Assembly (NCBI GenBank): GCA_041395945.1 | Contig: JAWKZN010000002.1 | Location: forward strand, 62,001 to 126,000 | Direction of reading: 5' to 3' | Source: Pseudomonadales bacterium | GTDB taxonomy: Bacteria; Pseudomonadota; Gammaproteobacteria; Pseudomonadales; Azotimanducaceae | Length of the DNA stretch: 64,000 bases | In this document: positions 43,698-52,406 of the stretch, one piece after another | Layout: the number at the start of each line of letters is the position of its first letter | How positions within the stretch are numbered: position 1 is the stretch's first letter | Made by a program: the position numbers and the translations under genes | The notes under the pieces: model-generated | Told to the model about the DNA's origin: nothing | The model's database searches: none | The model's input: the letters and a program-made list of their open reading frames with translations, nothing else

Positions 43698-44703
43698 AAT
43701 TCGCACCCTTACACAGGTTCCCTGCCCTCTCTGCAACTGCGCAGAGCACAAGATTCTGTTCCAGACAAAGGACTATCGCCAGCGCGTCAGCGATGACGCG
43801 TTCACGGTCAGCCGGTGTCTGGAATGCGGCGCAGGCTACCTTTCTCTCCGTCCAACCGAGGAGGATCTGCCTCGCTATTACGACGAACACTTCTACTGGT
43901 CATTTGAAAACGACGAGTCGGCCAGAGACAGCCGTGAGTCGCTCCTTCGCAACAGGCAGTCCCAGATTCGTGCCAAGGCCAGGTGGCTATCGCATCTGTC
44001 ACCCGGGCGACTGCTGGACATCGGCACGATGAAAGGAGAATTCATCTACCACATGGCGTCGCTCGGCTGGGACTGCGAAGGCGTCGAATTCTCCCGTACC
44101 CCACCAAATCTGTTCAATATGCCCATCCACTATGGTGACTTTCTGGAAATGCAGGGCCTTCCAGACTCAGGTTACGATTGCATTACCCTCTGGGCTGTTC
44201 TCGAGCACATCTACCGGCCCGCGGAATACATCGAAAAAATATCCCGACTGCTCAAACCTGGCGGTCAGCTGGTGCTTCTGGTCACCAACTTCAATACTCT
44301 CCAGGCGCGATTTTTCGAAATGGACGACTACCCGCGTCATCTGAATCTCTTCACGAAAAAATCCGTTCGGACACTTCTACAGCGTCACGGGCTGTCCATC
44401 GACCGCGTATCCACCGACCAGAGTGTGTTCGGCGGACACCTTCAGGGAGGATTCGTTTATCTGTGCAAGCGCCTGTGCGGCTACAGTCGCGGCGAAGCGT
44501 TGAGCGAATGGAAGAGCGACGCGACTCTCATACCATTTTTTCATCAGTGGCGGGGGCGTGGCAGTCGCGCTATGCGTGCCGTTGCGTTTGCGGACCGGAT
44601 ACTGTTGAGCCCGATCGAAAAACTGCTCGACAGTCTGGGATTCGGATTTACTCTGACCATCGTCGCGAAAAAGGCAACTACGGCAACCACGAGTGCGAAG
44701 TAG
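43690..44703 (+). CDS. Zinc-ribbon class I SAM methyltransferase
   Basis: A 337-residue protein. The N-terminal zinc ribbon has CPLC and CLEC pairs (about residues 12-46). The SAM-binding motif is RLLDIGTMKGEFIYHMA, with TLWAVLEHIYRPAEYI and LKPGGQLVLLVTN further on. Such methyltransferases modify sugars or lipid-linked glycans in surface-polysaccharide loci. The ATG overlaps the flippase stop by eight bases. The substrate is unknown. Confidence 0.85.
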   Translation: MAEIRTLTQVPCPLCNCAEHKILFQTKDYRQRVSDDAFTVSRCLECGAGYLSLRPTEEDLPRYYDEHFYWSFENDESARDSRESLLRNRQSQIRAKARWLSHLSPGRLLDIGTMKGEFIYHMASLGWDCEGVEFSRTPPNLFNMPIHYGDFLEMQGLPDSGYDCITLWAVLEHIYRPAEYIEKISRLLKPGGQLVLLVTNFNTLQARFFEMDDYPRHLNLFTKKSVRTLLQRHGLSIDRVSTDQSVFGGHLQGGFVYLCKRLCGYSRGEALSEWKSDATLIPFFHQWRGRGSRAMRAVAFADRILLSPIEKLLDSLGFGFTLTIVAKKATTATTSAK

Positions 44704-44743
44704 TGCCAATTGAGTTTCTCTGGAGCAGGGCTGTCAGAAACCT

Positions 44744-45739
44744 ATGAACTCGCGGCGCCTGCTCCGCTTCTTCGCAATTCTGCTGCTGGGCGCCTATTTC
44801 GGTTCATCCCTCATGAAGGCTTTTGGAAAAATTGACAGTTTTCCGGTTCACAGGGGTTACTCAGAGCGCAGCGAAGGTTTCATTCATTTCTCCGTCGGTA
44901 GTCTGGACCAGATCGACAGAGATCTGCTGGATGAAAACGACGTTCTGCTCTACGACTACGGTGACACACTCGGGAGACAGTACAACCCGTTGTTTATCGC
45001 TGATTTCGTCCTGTCTCTTGTTCCATTCGCTGGGAGTCCGGATGCCCAGCTCCTAATGTCTGCAAACCTGGGCTATCTCCGCCGTAGCGCAGTGCTGACT
45101 GCACAGAACAATCTGCTGTTTCCCTATAACTTCGACTTCGATAATGCAGGTGAAAGCGCGCCCTGGTACTCGGCGATGGCACAGGCCCGGGTTGCTCAGG
45201 CCATGATGTGGGGATACCGACTGACCGGCGAGGCCGAGTACCTCCAGATCGCCAGGAGCGCGTTGCTCGGAATCCGTGAAGGGCTGCCTTCACATGTACT
45301 CGCCAGACAGTTGACTCAGGGGATCTGGTTGAAAGAGTTTCCACGATACCGCTACCACGTCCTCGATGGATCTCTTGTTGCGATCGTGGGTGTTCATGAA
45401 GTTCTCATCGGTCTACCGGAAGGGGATCCGGGTGCTGCGCAGATACGCAATCTCTTCAGCACCGCCATGACGGGTTTCAAGGAGAACTATCACTGCTTCA
45501 CTTCGCCAGTCGGCGGCGTCTTTTTCGCCGACAACTTCCGGTTCGCCAATCAATCATATTACGACATCATCATGACCCACCTTGCCTATCTGGCAGAGCT
45601 GGATCCTGAGTTGTTGGCGATATTCGATCAGTACTCGCTCGAAGGCATGTCCACACTTCGGAAGCTGATCGTCTATTACTGGAATCGGGTCGCCAGAACC
45701 TTGAATCGCTGGGGACTTCTAGACCCTTGTGTGCGGTAA
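44744..45739 (+). CDS. D-glucuronyl C5-epimerase-like protein, single module
   Basis: A 331-residue protein with an N-terminal signal anchor (RLLRFFAILLLGAYFGSSLM) that places the domain in the periplasm. The C5-epimerase-like alpha/alpha fold is indicated by NLLFPYNFDFDNAGESAPWY, SAMAQARVAQAMMWGYRLTG, then RYRYHVLDGSLVAIVGVHEV. The FDTGYWxRYDL block of the double-domain protein is not obvious here (the equivalent region is FANQSYYDIIMTHLAYLAEL), so substrate or activity may differ. It ends the polysaccharide locus, 100 bases before the tRNA. Confidence 0.68.
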   Translation: MNSRRLLRFFAILLLGAYFGSSLMKAFGKIDSFPVHRGYSERSEGFIHFSVGSLDQIDRDLLDENDVLLYDYGDTLGRQYNPLFIADFVLSLVPFAGSPDAQLLMSANLGYLRRSAVLTAQNNLLFPYNFDFDNAGESAPWYSAMAQARVAQAMMWGYRLTGEAEYLQIARSALLGIREGLPSHVLARQLTQGIWLKEFPRYRYHVLDGSLVAIVGVHEVLIGLPEGDPGAAQIRNLFSTAMTGFKENYHCFTSPVGGVFFADNFRFANQSYYDIIMTHLAYLAELDPELLAIFDQYSLEGMSTLRKLIVYYWNRVARTLNRWGLLDPCVR

Positions 45740-45835
45740 GCCTGGCGACCCCACGCAACGTCCAGCGCAGCCTTCCAGTGTCGATCACAAACCAGACGCG
45801 AGGAGAGCAAGCCCACAGAAAGGGCTCGAAGGGAT

Positions 45836-45912
45836 TGGTGGGCCCACCAGGACTCGAACCTGGGACCAATGGATTATGAGTCCACGGCTCTAACCAACTG
45901 AGCTATAGGCCC
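45836..45912 (-). tRNA. tRNA with CAU anticodon, probably tRNA-Ile2
   Basis: A complete 77-nt cloverleaf on the minus strand: acceptor GGGCCTA/TGGGCCC, D-loop AGCTCAGTTGGTTAGAGC, anticodon arm GGACTCATAATCC (anticodon at 45876-45878), T-arm GGTTCGAGTCC and an encoded CCA. The CAU anticodon could be elongator Met or lysidine-modified Ile2. The GGGCCTA acceptor resembles gammaproteobacterial tRNA-Ile2 more than elongator Met. It sits exactly between the polysaccharide and the lipid loci. Confidence 0.93.
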
Positions 45913-46062
45913 TTGGAGGCGGGGATTCTACCGTCAATACCATCGATTGTGGAAAGTCGATCTCAGCAGGACCCTGATCTGGCCACCAGGGCAGTATCCG
46001 CAAGGTTCAAACTGCTAGAATCGCCCCCCATTCGATAGCACCCGGACTCCCCGGATCAGGAC

Positions 46063-47196
46063 ATGGCGGATCGCTACCAGATAACACCTGTAGAAGGCCG
46101 ACAGGGACTGAAGGATTTCATCCGTGCGTCCTATCCTGCCTACGCGGGTGATCGGAACTGGGTCGCACCGCTCGAACTGGAACGACTGGAGGCGTTTTCA
46201 CCCCGGCATCCCTACTTCCAGCATGCCCGCTGGCAGCCCTTCGTCGCTTATGAAGATGGCAGAGCGGTAGGTCGAATCTCCGCTCAGATCGATCAGCTCT
46301 ACCTCGAGCGGCACGACCCCCAGACCGGCTTCTTCGGTCTGGTGGAAGGCGTCGACGATCCGCAACTCTTCGCCGCATTGACCCGTGCCGCCGAGACCTG
46401 GCTGTCGAGCCGGGGCATGACCCGCATCCTCGGCCCCTTCAATCTGGGGATCAATCAGGAGGTCGGTCTGCTGGTCGAAGGCTTCGATACCCCGCCCTAC
46501 TTCATGATGGGTCACGGCCGCCCTTACTACGAAACCCACCTTAAAGCCTGTGGTTATGAGGGCTGCCAGGACATGCTCGCCTACCTGGCACCGCCAGACT
46601 TCGAACTGCCCCGGTTATTCGCCCGGCAACTGCGCAATGCGAAGAAAGATCTGCATATCCGACCCCTCGACAGATCTCGAAAACGCGAAGAACTGGCCGC
46701 CATCCGGGATGTCTTCAACGATGCCTGGTCGGAGAACTGGGGCTTCGTGCCTTTCACCGAAGCCGAGTTCGATGCCGTCGGCAGTGAGCTGATGTACGTG
46801 GTACCTGGGGATCTTGCGATGGTGGCAGAACATGAAGGCCGGGCTGTCGGCTTCATCATCATGGTGCCCAACATCAACGAGATCATTGCCGGCATGAACG
46901 GCCGGCTGCTGCCCTTCGGCTGGCTGAAACTGCTCTGGAAGCTGAAAGCGCGCTTTCCCGCAACCGCCCGGGTCCCGCTCATGGGGGTGCGCCGGGACAT
47001 CCAGCACACACCCCTGGGGCCGAGCGCGGCCATCGCCCTCATCGACGCCGTCCGCCAGAACGGCTACCGGCGTGGTGTCCGCATGGTGGAAACCTCCTGG
47101 ATCCTCGAAGACAACGCGGGCATGCGCAAGATCATGGAGCACATCGGCGGCACCCTCTCCAAGCGCTACCGCATGTTCGAAAAGGCGCTGTCGTGA
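46063..47196 (+). CDS. GNAT-fold acyltransferase, candidate ceramide N-acyltransferase
   Basis: A 377-residue protein of a widespread GNAT family: VGRISAQIDQLYLERHDP, FFGLVEGVDDPQLFAAL, ILGPFNLGINQEVGLLVEGF, TPPYFMMGHGRPYY and a C-terminal GNAT core (VGFIIMVPNINEII, ETSWILEDNAGMRKIMEHIG). In Caulobacter the bacterial ceramide synthase is a GNAT-type protein encoded near spt. This gene faces the spt operon and is coupled by GTGA to the next gene, so I infer it supplies the N-acylation step. The family is sure; the function is inference. Confidence 0.7.
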   Translation: MADRYQITPVEGRQGLKDFIRASYPAYAGDRNWVAPLELERLEAFSPRHPYFQHARWQPFVAYEDGRAVGRISAQIDQLYLERHDPQTGFFGLVEGVDDPQLFAALTRAAETWLSSRGMTRILGPFNLGINQEVGLLVEGFDTPPYFMMGHGRPYYETHLKACGYEGCQDMLAYLAPPDFELPRLFARQLRNAKKDLHIRPLDRSRKREELAAIRDVFNDAWSENWGFVPFTEAEFDAVGSELMYVVPGDLAMVAEHEGRAVGFIIMVPNINEIIAGMNGRLLPFGWLKLLWKLKARFPATARVPLMGVRRDIQHTPLGPSAAIALIDAVRQNGYRRGVRMVETSWILEDNAGMRKIMEHIGGTLSKRYRMFEKALS

Positions 47197-47972
47197 ACCT
47201 GCCGGCGATTGTCCTCGCCGGGGAGCGTCCCGGCGGGAACCCACTCGCCAGAGCATTCGGTCTGCCTGCGGGCGTGCTCGTGGATGTGGCCGGCAAACCC
47301 TGTGTCACCCGGGTGATCGAAACTCTGGTGGCGAGTCGCTCCATCAGCGGCGGGGTGATCTGTGGCCCCGTCGAGTCAATCGTCAGCGCAAGCCCGGTAT
47401 TCGCAGAACTGCTGGGGCGAGGCCCTTTCCGCTGGATACCACCCGCCCGGGGTCCGGCGGACAGTGCCCTCGCTGCGCTGGAGCAGCTGGCGGAGCGACC
47501 GGTGCTGCTGACCGCCGCCGATCACGCGCTGCTCACTCCGGAAATCGTCGACACCTTTACCGCCCTGGCAGCCGTGCGGGATGCGGATTTCGTCGTCGGC
47601 CTGGTGCCCTGGCCGCTGGTGCAGGCCGCCTATCCGGAATCCAGACGCACGGTACTGAAGTTCGCCGGCGGCGCCTACTGCGGCAGCAATCTCTACCTTG
47701 TCCGCACTGCGGCGGGTGCCGGGCTGATCGATCTCTGGCGGGATTTCCAGGCGCTCCGTAAACAGCCCTGGAAGATGGCCCGGGCCATCGGACCCGGCAC
47801 ACTGCTCTCCTACCTGCTCGGTCGTCTGCACATTGAAACCGCCCTGCTGCGCATCGGCGATCTCGCCGGCTGCCGGATCGAGCACGTCGAGATACTGAAT
47901 CCGAGGGCGGCCGTGGACGTCGATTCGGTGGCCGATCATGCACTCGCCGAGCGCATTCTCTCTGCATGCTGA
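47193..47972 (+). CDS. MobA-like nucleotidyltransferase
   Basis: A 259-residue protein with a GT-A nucleotidyltransferase fold: AIVLAGERPGGNPLARAFG (degenerate nucleotide loop), VDVAGKPCVTRVIE, RPVLLTAADHALLTPEI (metal site with D instead of GD) and GGAYCGSNLYLV. It could activate a head-group phosphate as an NDP derivative. GTG start overlaps the GNAT stop, and its own stop overlaps the kinase gene. In Caulobacter an NTP transferase also accompanies the ceramide kinase for ceramide-phosphoglycerate. Substrate unknown. Confidence 0.78.
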   Translation: MNLPAIVLAGERPGGNPLARAFGLPAGVLVDVAGKPCVTRVIETLVASRSISGGVICGPVESIVSASPVFAELLGRGPFRWIPPARGPADSALAALEQLAERPVLLTAADHALLTPEIVDTFTALAAVRDADFVVGLVPWPLVQAAYPESRRTVLKFAGGAYCGSNLYLVRTAAGAGLIDLWRDFQALRKQPWKMARAIGPGTLLSYLLGRLHIETALLRIGDLAGCRIEHVEILNPRAAVDVDSVADHALAERILSAC

Positions 47973-48829
47973 AGACCATACTCATCGGCAACCCGGCAAG
48001 TGGCGCCGGCCGTCTCATCGGCGCCCTCGAACTGCCCGGGCACTGGGTGCGGGACCCGTCCAGAATCGATGCGGACGCTTGCCTGGACGCCGACCTCATC
48101 GCCTTGTTCGGTGGCGACGGCACGGTGCAGAAGACCGTATCCAGCCTGCTGGCGACCATCCCCTGCCCGCAGCTCCCGCCGGTCGCCGTGCTGCCTTTCG
48201 GTACTACCAACATGACCGCTGCAAACCTCAACTGCAGCCGCTCCCGGGCGGCCGCGGTCCGCAGTCTGCGCTGGATGATCGAACACGAACAGCTGACCCT
48301 GCAGAGCCGGCCCCTGCTGCGTATCGTTCATGGCGAGGTCACGGAACACGGATTTTTCTTTGGCCTGGGCGCGATCGCGACGGCAGTACAGGCCTGGAAT
48401 CAGGACCGTCGCGCGGCACCCCTGCGCAACCGGCTCCGTTCCGCGGCGGCCGTGCTGCAGGGTCTGCGCACCGCGAACGCCTCTCACCCCATCGCCATGA
48501 ACGGATCCGAACTCGACCTCTACGCACTGTTGACCACAACCCTGGACCGGCTCCTGCTCGGCTGCCGGCCCTACTGGGGCGAGGCGCTGGCCGGCCCCCT
48601 GCGCATGACCTGGATCGACGCAGGCACACCAAATCTGCTCGCCCGGGCGCCCGCACTGCTGCGCGGCTCCCCTCGCATGGCACAGCGCGCCGGCTTTCAC
48701 AGCAGCAGTCCTGCGCGTGTGCAGCTTGGCCTGAATGGCCCGTTCATTCTCGACGGCGAGATCAAAGATCCGCAAAGTAATGAACTCACAGTCACCGCAA
48801 CACAACCCCTGAAGTGGGTGACACTGTGA
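47966..48829 (+). CDS. DAGK/sphingosine-kinase-family lipid kinase, candidate ceramide kinase
   Basis: A 287-residue protein of the diacylglycerol-kinase catalytic family: LIGNPASGAG at the N-terminus, the GGDGT nucleotide-binding motif (49-53) and LPFGTTNMTA. The C-terminal beta-domain carries the acceptor pocket (PFILDGEI, where DGE is the usual conserved end). Family members phosphorylate diacylglycerol, sphingosine or ceramide; a Caulobacter member is a ceramide kinase. Placement beside ceramide-synthesis genes makes ceramide the favoured acceptor. The ATG overlaps the upstream stop. Confidence 0.85.
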   Translation: MLKTILIGNPASGAGRLIGALELPGHWVRDPSRIDADACLDADLIALFGGDGTVQKTVSSLLATIPCPQLPPVAVLPFGTTNMTAANLNCSRSRAAAVRSLRWMIEHEQLTLQSRPLLRIVHGEVTEHGFFFGLGAIATAVQAWNQDRRAAPLRNRLRSAAAVLQGLRTANASHPIAMNGSELDLYALLTTTLDRLLLGCRPYWGEALAGPLRMTWIDAGTPNLLARAPALLRGSPRMAQRAGFHSSSPARVQLGLNGPFILDGEIKDPQSNELTVTATQPLKWVTL

Positions 48830-48865
48830 ATCGTGCACTTCACTCTGGCCTGAGGACGCACTGAC

Positions 48866-50458
48866 ATGCTGCTCGACCTCAAGAACATCGCCCAGGACGC
48901 GCACCTGACCGCCGACGTCTGTATCGTTGGCGCAGGTGCGGCCGGCCTCACCCTGACCCGGGCCCTGTCCAGATCAGGACTCAAGGTCTGCCTGCTCGAA
49001 AGCGGCGGTCTGGATCACGAGACGGCGATCACCGATCTGGGAGTCGGGGCCAACACGGGCATGCCCTACTACGACCTGGTCGATGCCCGTCTGCGCTTTT
49101 TTGGTGGTACCACCAACATCTGGGGCGGCCGCTGCGTCACCCTGGACGAGGACGACTTCGCTGCCCGTTCCTGGGTTCCGCACAGCGGCTGGCCGATCTC
49201 CCGGACGGATCTGGCAGCTGGCTACCAGCGCGCCGCTGCAGCCCTCGAACTCGGCCCGCTGATCGATATGGAGACAGCCTGGCAGCGCATGGGTGACCGG
49301 CCACCCGAGTTCGAGGATCTGGCCTCCAGCTTCTGGTACTTCGACCAGACCGCCGAGCGCTTCAGCTCAAGCCGCTGCCGGGACCTCTTCGACAACCCCC
49401 AGGTGCAGATCATCACCCACGCAACCGTCACCCGTCTGGCAGCGGCCGACAACGCGGGCGGTATCAATCGTATCGATTTCTGCGGGCTCGATGGCAAACG
49501 GGCGACCCTGACCGCCCGCGCCTACGTGCTCGCCGCGGGCGGCATCGAGAACCCCCGGCTGCTGCTGGCGAGCCGGGACATCGAAGCCAGCGGCATCGGC
49601 AATGGCCGGGACCAGGTGGGCCGCTGTTTCATGGAGCATCCCCACGGTCGCCTGGGCCGGATCGAATCCGCTCAGGCGTTCGATATCTGGCGCTGGTTCA
49701 CCAAGCGCTACCCGGCCGGATCGGTGCCTCTGGCCCCCGTGCTGCGTCCATCCCCTGCACACCAGGCCCGGGCGGGCATTCTCAACACCGCCATCACCTT
49801 CAAACTGCAGCGCGACCCCGCCATGGGTGTGGCCGTAAACAAGCGCGCCTACCAGACCCTGAAGCACCAGCTGTCTCCCACCCGCACCAACCGCACGCTC
49901 TGGCACCTCTACAACCGCATGCGGCGTTTCTATCAGCGCCATCGTGAGCCGCTGATCCGCCGCCGCGCGAGGAGCGAAGAACGGCATCTGTACGCGATGA
50001 TCCGCGGCGAACAGGCACCCAATCCGGACTCCCGGGTTCAGCTCAGCCGGGATGTGGACGCCCTCGGTCAGCCCCGCGCGGTCCTCAACTGGCAGTTCAC
50101 CGATCTCGACAAGCACACCCTGAAAACACTGGCCACCACCCTGGACAAGGCCCTGCGAAGCCAGAATCTCGGGTCCTTCAGCGTCGAACCCTGGGTACTG
50201 GAGCCGGATCGGCAATGGCCGGTAGACCCGACCATCGGCAATCATCCAATAGCCGGCTATCACCACATCGGCACCACCCGCATGAGCGGGGATCCGCGCA
50301 GCGGCGTGGTCGATGCGGACTGTCGCGTGTTCGGCTATGCGAACCTGTACATCGCCGGCAGCAGCGTCTTCAGCACCGCCGGCTGGGCAAATCCGACCAT
50401 GACCATTCTGGCCCTGAGCTTCCGGCTGGCGGATCATCTGCAGGCCGAGCTGTGTTAG
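48866..50458 (+). CDS. GMC-type FAD-dependent oxidoreductase
   Basis: A 530-residue flavoprotein. The FAD Rossmann motif is DVCIVGAGAAGLTLTRAL; FFGGTTNIWGG is the GMC second signature-like block; VLAAGGIENPRLLLAS and the C-terminal YHHIGTTRMSGDPRSGVVD and VFSTAGWANPTMTILAL complete the GMC_oxred_C domain with the catalytic His. It oxidises an alcohol to carbonyl; candidates are the head-group alcohol or the sphingoid chain. It lies 36 bases after the kinase and 52 before the cytidylyltransferase. Confidence 0.88.
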   Translation: MLLDLKNIAQDAHLTADVCIVGAGAAGLTLTRALSRSGLKVCLLESGGLDHETAITDLGVGANTGMPYYDLVDARLRFFGGTTNIWGGRCVTLDEDDFAARSWVPHSGWPISRTDLAAGYQRAAAALELGPLIDMETAWQRMGDRPPEFEDLASSFWYFDQTAERFSSSRCRDLFDNPQVQIITHATVTRLAAADNAGGINRIDFCGLDGKRATLTARAYVLAAGGIENPRLLLASRDIEASGIGNGRDQVGRCFMEHPHGRLGRIESAQAFDIWRWFTKRYPAGSVPLAPVLRPSPAHQARAGILNTAITFKLQRDPAMGVAVNKRAYQTLKHQLSPTRTNRTLWHLYNRMRRFYQRHREPLIRRRARSEERHLYAMIRGEQAPNPDSRVQLSRDVDALGQPRAVLNWQFTDLDKHTLKTLATTLDKALRSQNLGSFSVEPWVLEPDRQWPVDPTIGNHPIAGYHHIGTTRMSGDPRSGVVDADCRVFGYANLYIAGSSVFSTAGWANPTMTILALSFRLADHLQAELC

Positions 50459-50510
50459 TGTGGCGGCCGACCGAAATCTCCCGGAATCCCAGGGGAGCGA
50501 GAAAGCTGTT

Positions 50511-51281
50511 TTGAAAATCATCATTCTGAGCGCAGGGCAGGGCCGTCGCCTCCTTCCCCATACCGAATCCACACCGAAATGCGCTCTGCCGATCGGTGAC
50601 AGCACCGCGCTGGGCTGGCAGCTCAAAGCCCTCGAAGAAGCCGGCGCCCAGGAAGTCGTGGTGGCCACCGGGTTTGCGGCCGGTAAAGTGCAGACGATCG
50701 TCGATACCCATAACCAGCACGGCGGCATGCCGGTGCGCACTTCCTACAACCCGTTCTACGCAAGCTGCGACAACCTGGGTACCTGCTGGATCGTGCGCCA
50801 CGAAATGACCAGCCCGTTCGCCATCATCAACGGCGACACCATGTTCGAACCGGAAGTCTTCCGTCGTCTCATGCAGAAGGAAGACACCCATCCGATCACC
50901 CTGGTGACCAATACCAAAGCCAGCTACGACAGCGACGACATGAAGGTGATCACCGCGGGTGAGGAGCTCAAACGTGTCGGCAAGAAACTCCAGATGGAGC
51001 ACGTGACCCACGAATCCATCGGCATGATGAAATTCAATGACGCGGGTGCCGCCCGTTTCGTGCAGAAGATCGAAACCCTCATGCGGGAAGAGTCCACCCT
51101 GTCGCGCTGGTATCTGTCGGCAATCGATGAACTGGCAGCGGACAAGCTCGTCGGCATCGTGGACATCACCGGGCTCGGCTGGTGTGAGCTCGATGATCCG
51201 GCCGATCTTGCTCACGCCAATCGGGTGGTTCCGGCCTGGTGGTCGCGCATCGCTCAGATCAGAGCCACCACCAAGCGTTAA
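50511..51281 (+). CDS. LicC-like (phosphocholine-type) cytidylyltransferase
   Basis: A 256-residue nucleotidyltransferase starting (TTG) LKIIILSAGQGRRLLPHTES, then TPKCALPIG. NPFYASCDNLGTCWIVRHEM, followed by SPFAIINGDTMFEPEV, resembles CTP:phosphocholine or phospho-alcohol cytidylyltransferases of the LicC/COG1213 type. It would make a CDP-alcohol or an NDP-sugar. A GTG at 50460 gives a 17-residue longer protein, but homologues start near KIIILSAG. Combined with the CDP-alcohol phosphatidyltransferase at 57557 it offers a Kennedy-type alternative for head-group addition. Confidence 0.78.
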   Translation: MKIIILSAGQGRRLLPHTESTPKCALPIGDSTALGWQLKALEEAGAQEVVVATGFAAGKVQTIVDTHNQHGGMPVRTSYNPFYASCDNLGTCWIVRHEMTSPFAIINGDTMFEPEVFRRLMQKEDTHPITLVTNTKASYDSDDMKVITAGEELKRVGKKLQMEHVTHESIGMMKFNDAGAARFVQKIETLMREESTLSRWYLSAIDELAADKLVGIVDITGLGWCELDDPADLAHANRVVPAWWSRIAQIRATTKR

Positions 51282-51311
51282 TCGACGTCCTCAGTGGATA
51301 GAGGCACCGCT

Positions 51312-51749
51312 ATGAACAGCACCATTACCCGCTTCGGTCATCCCGACAGTCTGGTCAAAGAGTACGAGCACTGGGTGGTGCTGCTGCGTCCCGTTCAGGC
51401 GACGCTTGGCGCCCTGATCCTGGCCTGCAAGGGAGAAGCAAAGGCGTTTGCTGACATCGGGCCTGCCGCCTTTGCTGAACTCGGTACAGCCGTGGCCGAT
51501 ATTGAGCGCAGTCTGGGCAACCTGTTCGGCTACCAGAAACTGAACTACCTGATGCTGATGATGGTGGACCCACACGTGCACTTCCACGTGCTGCCCCGCT
51601 ACGAAGATGCAAAGCGCTATGCCGGCGCCGAGTTCACGGATCCCGGCTGGCCCGGTCCGCCGAATATCGGTCACGTCAATGAGATCAGCAGCACCCAGAC
51701 ATCTGAACTTCTCATGAAACTGCGACAGACGTTCAGCGCCAGCGAATAG
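51312..51749 (+). CDS. HIT-family nucleotide hydrolase/transferase
   Basis: A 145-residue protein with the histidine triad HVHFHVLPRY near residue 96 and the preceding KLNYLMLMMVDPHVH. HIT proteins hydrolyse nucleoside phosphoramidates or dinucleotides and can act as nucleotidyltransferases (GalT/Ap4A-type). In this operon it may handle a CDP- or NDP-activated intermediate. Thirty bases after the cytidylyltransferase. Confidence 0.88.
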   Translation: MNSTITRFGHPDSLVKEYEHWVVLLRPVQATLGALILACKGEAKAFADIGPAAFAELGTAVADIERSLGNLFGYQKLNYLMLMMVDPHVHFHVLPRYEDAKRYAGAEFTDPGWPGPPNIGHVNEISSTQTSELLMKLRQTFSASE

Positions 51750-51815
51750 AACCCTGACCCTTTCCTCCGCACCCTGACCAGGGAGGCGCTGATCAGAACG
51801 TGCTGGAGGCACGCT

Positions 51816-52331
51816 CTACTGGCGAACCTCCCGCTGCAGGATCATCTCCACGCCACTGCTGCCGCTCGACTTCAATCGCTTGGTACCGACATCGAAAACG
51901 ATCTCGGCACTGCTCATCTCAAGATTCTCACCCAGCAGGTGGGCCTGTCTGCGCAGCGTGAGTGTGTCTGTCAGACGCTCGTATTCGACCGTCATGCCTT
52001 CACCGACAACGGTCTCCCCTTCGTCCCGGATAGTGACGACCGCAGGCTTACCCCGGGCGACGATCTGGTCCGGATCGTCCATGGGCCCGTACATATCAGC
52101 CTCGTCCGCCTGCAGACTCCATTCCGGGGCATGCAGTTCGAAGTTGCCCCTGAAATGGAGCACCTCGGTATCATCGGGTGTCTCCCAGGCCTGATCCGCC
52201 CGGATCACGATTACCTCACGGGCGACGGATCCCTCCGGTACCTGGGCACCCGCCCCTTCAATCCAGGCGAGCAAGGCTGCCACGATGGTTATACTCACGG
52301 TGAGTCTGTACGCGTGCAGGCGAGAGCGCAT
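51816..52331 (-). CDS. LptA-like periplasmic protein
   Basis: A 171-residue protein with a signal peptide (TVSITIVAALLAWIEGAGAQ). The OstA/LptA jelly-roll pattern is seen in LHFRGNFELHAPEWSLQADE, ADMYGPMDDPDQIVARGKPA, GEGMTVEYERLTDTLTLR and LEMSSAEIVFDVGTKRL. LptA forms the periplasmic bridge in lipopolysaccharide transport. Housekeeping lptA normally sits with lptB/lptC/kdsC; here it is divergent from lptF and lptG inside a lipid locus, so a dedicated paralogue is likely. Confidence 0.82.
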   Translation of the reverse strand: MRSRLHAYRLTVSITIVAALLAWIEGAGAQVPEGSVAREVIVIRADQAWETPDDTEVLHFRGNFELHAPEWSLQADEADMYGPMDDPDQIVARGKPAVVTIRDEGETVVGEGMTVEYERLTDTLTLRRQAHLLGENLEMSSAEIVFDVGTKRLKSSGSSGVEMILQREVRQ

Positions 52332-52406
52332 TTACCACACCCGAAAATTTCACAAGCAGGCGATGATAACAGTCCGCACCCACTCAAGACGCACCGGTTT
52401 CCCCGC

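Noticed and set aside
12277..45739. Prophage or transposon-borne island
   Set aside because: No transposase, integrase, phage structural gene or flanking inverted repeats were seen.
49367..50740. Minus-strand frame of about 457 codons opposite the GMC oxidoreductase
   Set aside because: Low-complexity, histidine- and glycine-rich mirror of the real gene, without motifs or a ribosome-binding site.
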